The position numbers and the translations under genes are program-made. A model generated the notes under the pieces. That model did no database searches. It was not told the DNA's origin and worked only from the letters and a program-made list of their open reading frames with translations. A DNA stretch of 23,310 nucleotides from Nitrospirae bacterium RBG_13_39_12 (GTDB lineage: Bacteria > Nitrospirota > Thermodesulfovibrionia > Thermodesulfovibrionales > SM23-35), in NCBI GenBank assembly GCA_001805125.1, contig MHEF01000086.1, forward strand, positions 13,284 through 36,593, read 5' to 3'. Shown here piece after piece: positions 23,042-23,310 of this stretch. Position 1 is the stretch's first letter; each line of letters starts with the position of its first letter.

Positions 23042-23310
23042 TCATTTATCAAGAACCTCTCTAACTGTTCTCAAGAGTCTGTCCGGTAAAATAGGTTTCA
23101 GGATAAATTCAAGCCCTTCCTCCAGGATTCCTTTTTTATGAATAATATCCGCAGTATATCCGCTTGTAAAAATAGCTTTAATGTCAGGCTTGATTTCCTT
23201 TATCTTGTCATAAACCTCTTTGCCGTTCTTCTTCGGCATTATCACATCAAGGATGAGAAGCTGAATACTGTCCTTGTTTTCATTAAACACTCTTATTGTT
23301 TCTTCCCCGT
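23042..23310 (-). CDS. C-terminal receiver domain of a signalling protein, cut by the window edge
   Basis: The frame is open to the last base, so the start lies to the right of the window. The visible part, GEETIRVFNENKD then LLILDVIMPKKNG, holds the phospho-acceptor Asp, the FTSGY Thr and the LKP Lys of a receiver domain. It ends shortly after at VREVLDK. The phrase SGYTADIIHKKGILEEGLEFI is characteristic of receiver domains at the C-terminus of PAS-containing hybrid histidine kinases, so this is probably the tail of such a kinase. A stand-alone receiver is possible. It converges on ilvN with 37 bases between the stops. Confidence 0.85.
   Translation of the reverse strand, partial: GEETIRVFNENKDSIQLLILDVIMPKKNGKEVYDKIKEIKPDIKAIFTSGYTADIIHKKGILEEGLEFILKPILPDRLLRTVREVLDK

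Overview
The window is an AT-rich stretch of a diderm (Gram-negative) bacterial chromosome. Evidence for two membranes is an Omp85/TamA-type barrel protein, a TamB-type protein and a SurA-like periplasmic chaperone. The mix (translation elongation factor-like small protein, DUF465 protein, DUF4412 protein, RRM protein next to rpsU, multi-PAS GGDEF/HD-GYP protein, type IV pilin, IlvB/IlvN/IlvD) fits Nitrospirota (Thermodesulfovibrio-like) or a deltaproteobacterial-type lineage. That assignment is inferred from gene content only. I see no rRNA, tRNA, CRISPR array, prophage or insertion sequence.

Layout. At 1-198 lies the unrecognised C-terminus of a plus-strand gene. From 450 to 1916 a run of small minus-strand genes reads: an 83-residue Cys/His protein, an RRM RNA-binding protein and rpsU (tightly spaced), then an elongation-factor-like protein with an odd N-terminus and a 59-residue hypothetical protein. 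From 2239 to 9964 a minus-strand envelope operon, transcribed right to left, holds tamB, an Omp85 protein with about seven POTRA domains, a SurA-like chaperone without a PPIase domain, and yjbQ. Coupled junctions (TAATG overlap; 11-bp overlap) tie the first three together. At 10218 a plus-strand nitrilase-family amidase converges on a minus-strand type IV pilin. The pilin is preceded by a gene-poor region with a perfect 29-bp tandem duplication.

From 12231 the plus strand carries a secreted DUF4412 protein with a clear sigma-70 promoter, the protoporphyrinogen oxidase gene, a DUF465 coiled-coil protein and ilvD. Two convergent minus-strand genes follow: a two-TM/RCK potassium channel and a 1013-residue protein with five PAS domains, a GGDEF and an HD-GYP domain. 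Then ilvB-ilvN on plus, and at the edge the C-terminal receiver domain of a minus-strand signalling protein. IlvBN and IlvD supply the first and third steps of valine/isoleucine synthesis; ilvC is not in the window.

The most unusual structure is a family of degenerate seven-base repeats, kept in phase. It makes up the signal-peptide codons of both the Omp85 gene and the SurA-like gene, and fills the leader of ilvD with the same words. Other points worth a look are the seven-POTRA TamA-like/TamB/SurA-like cluster, the pilin's EF-hand-like loop and its duplicated upstream element, the rbp-rpsU linkage, and the TVGF channel filter.
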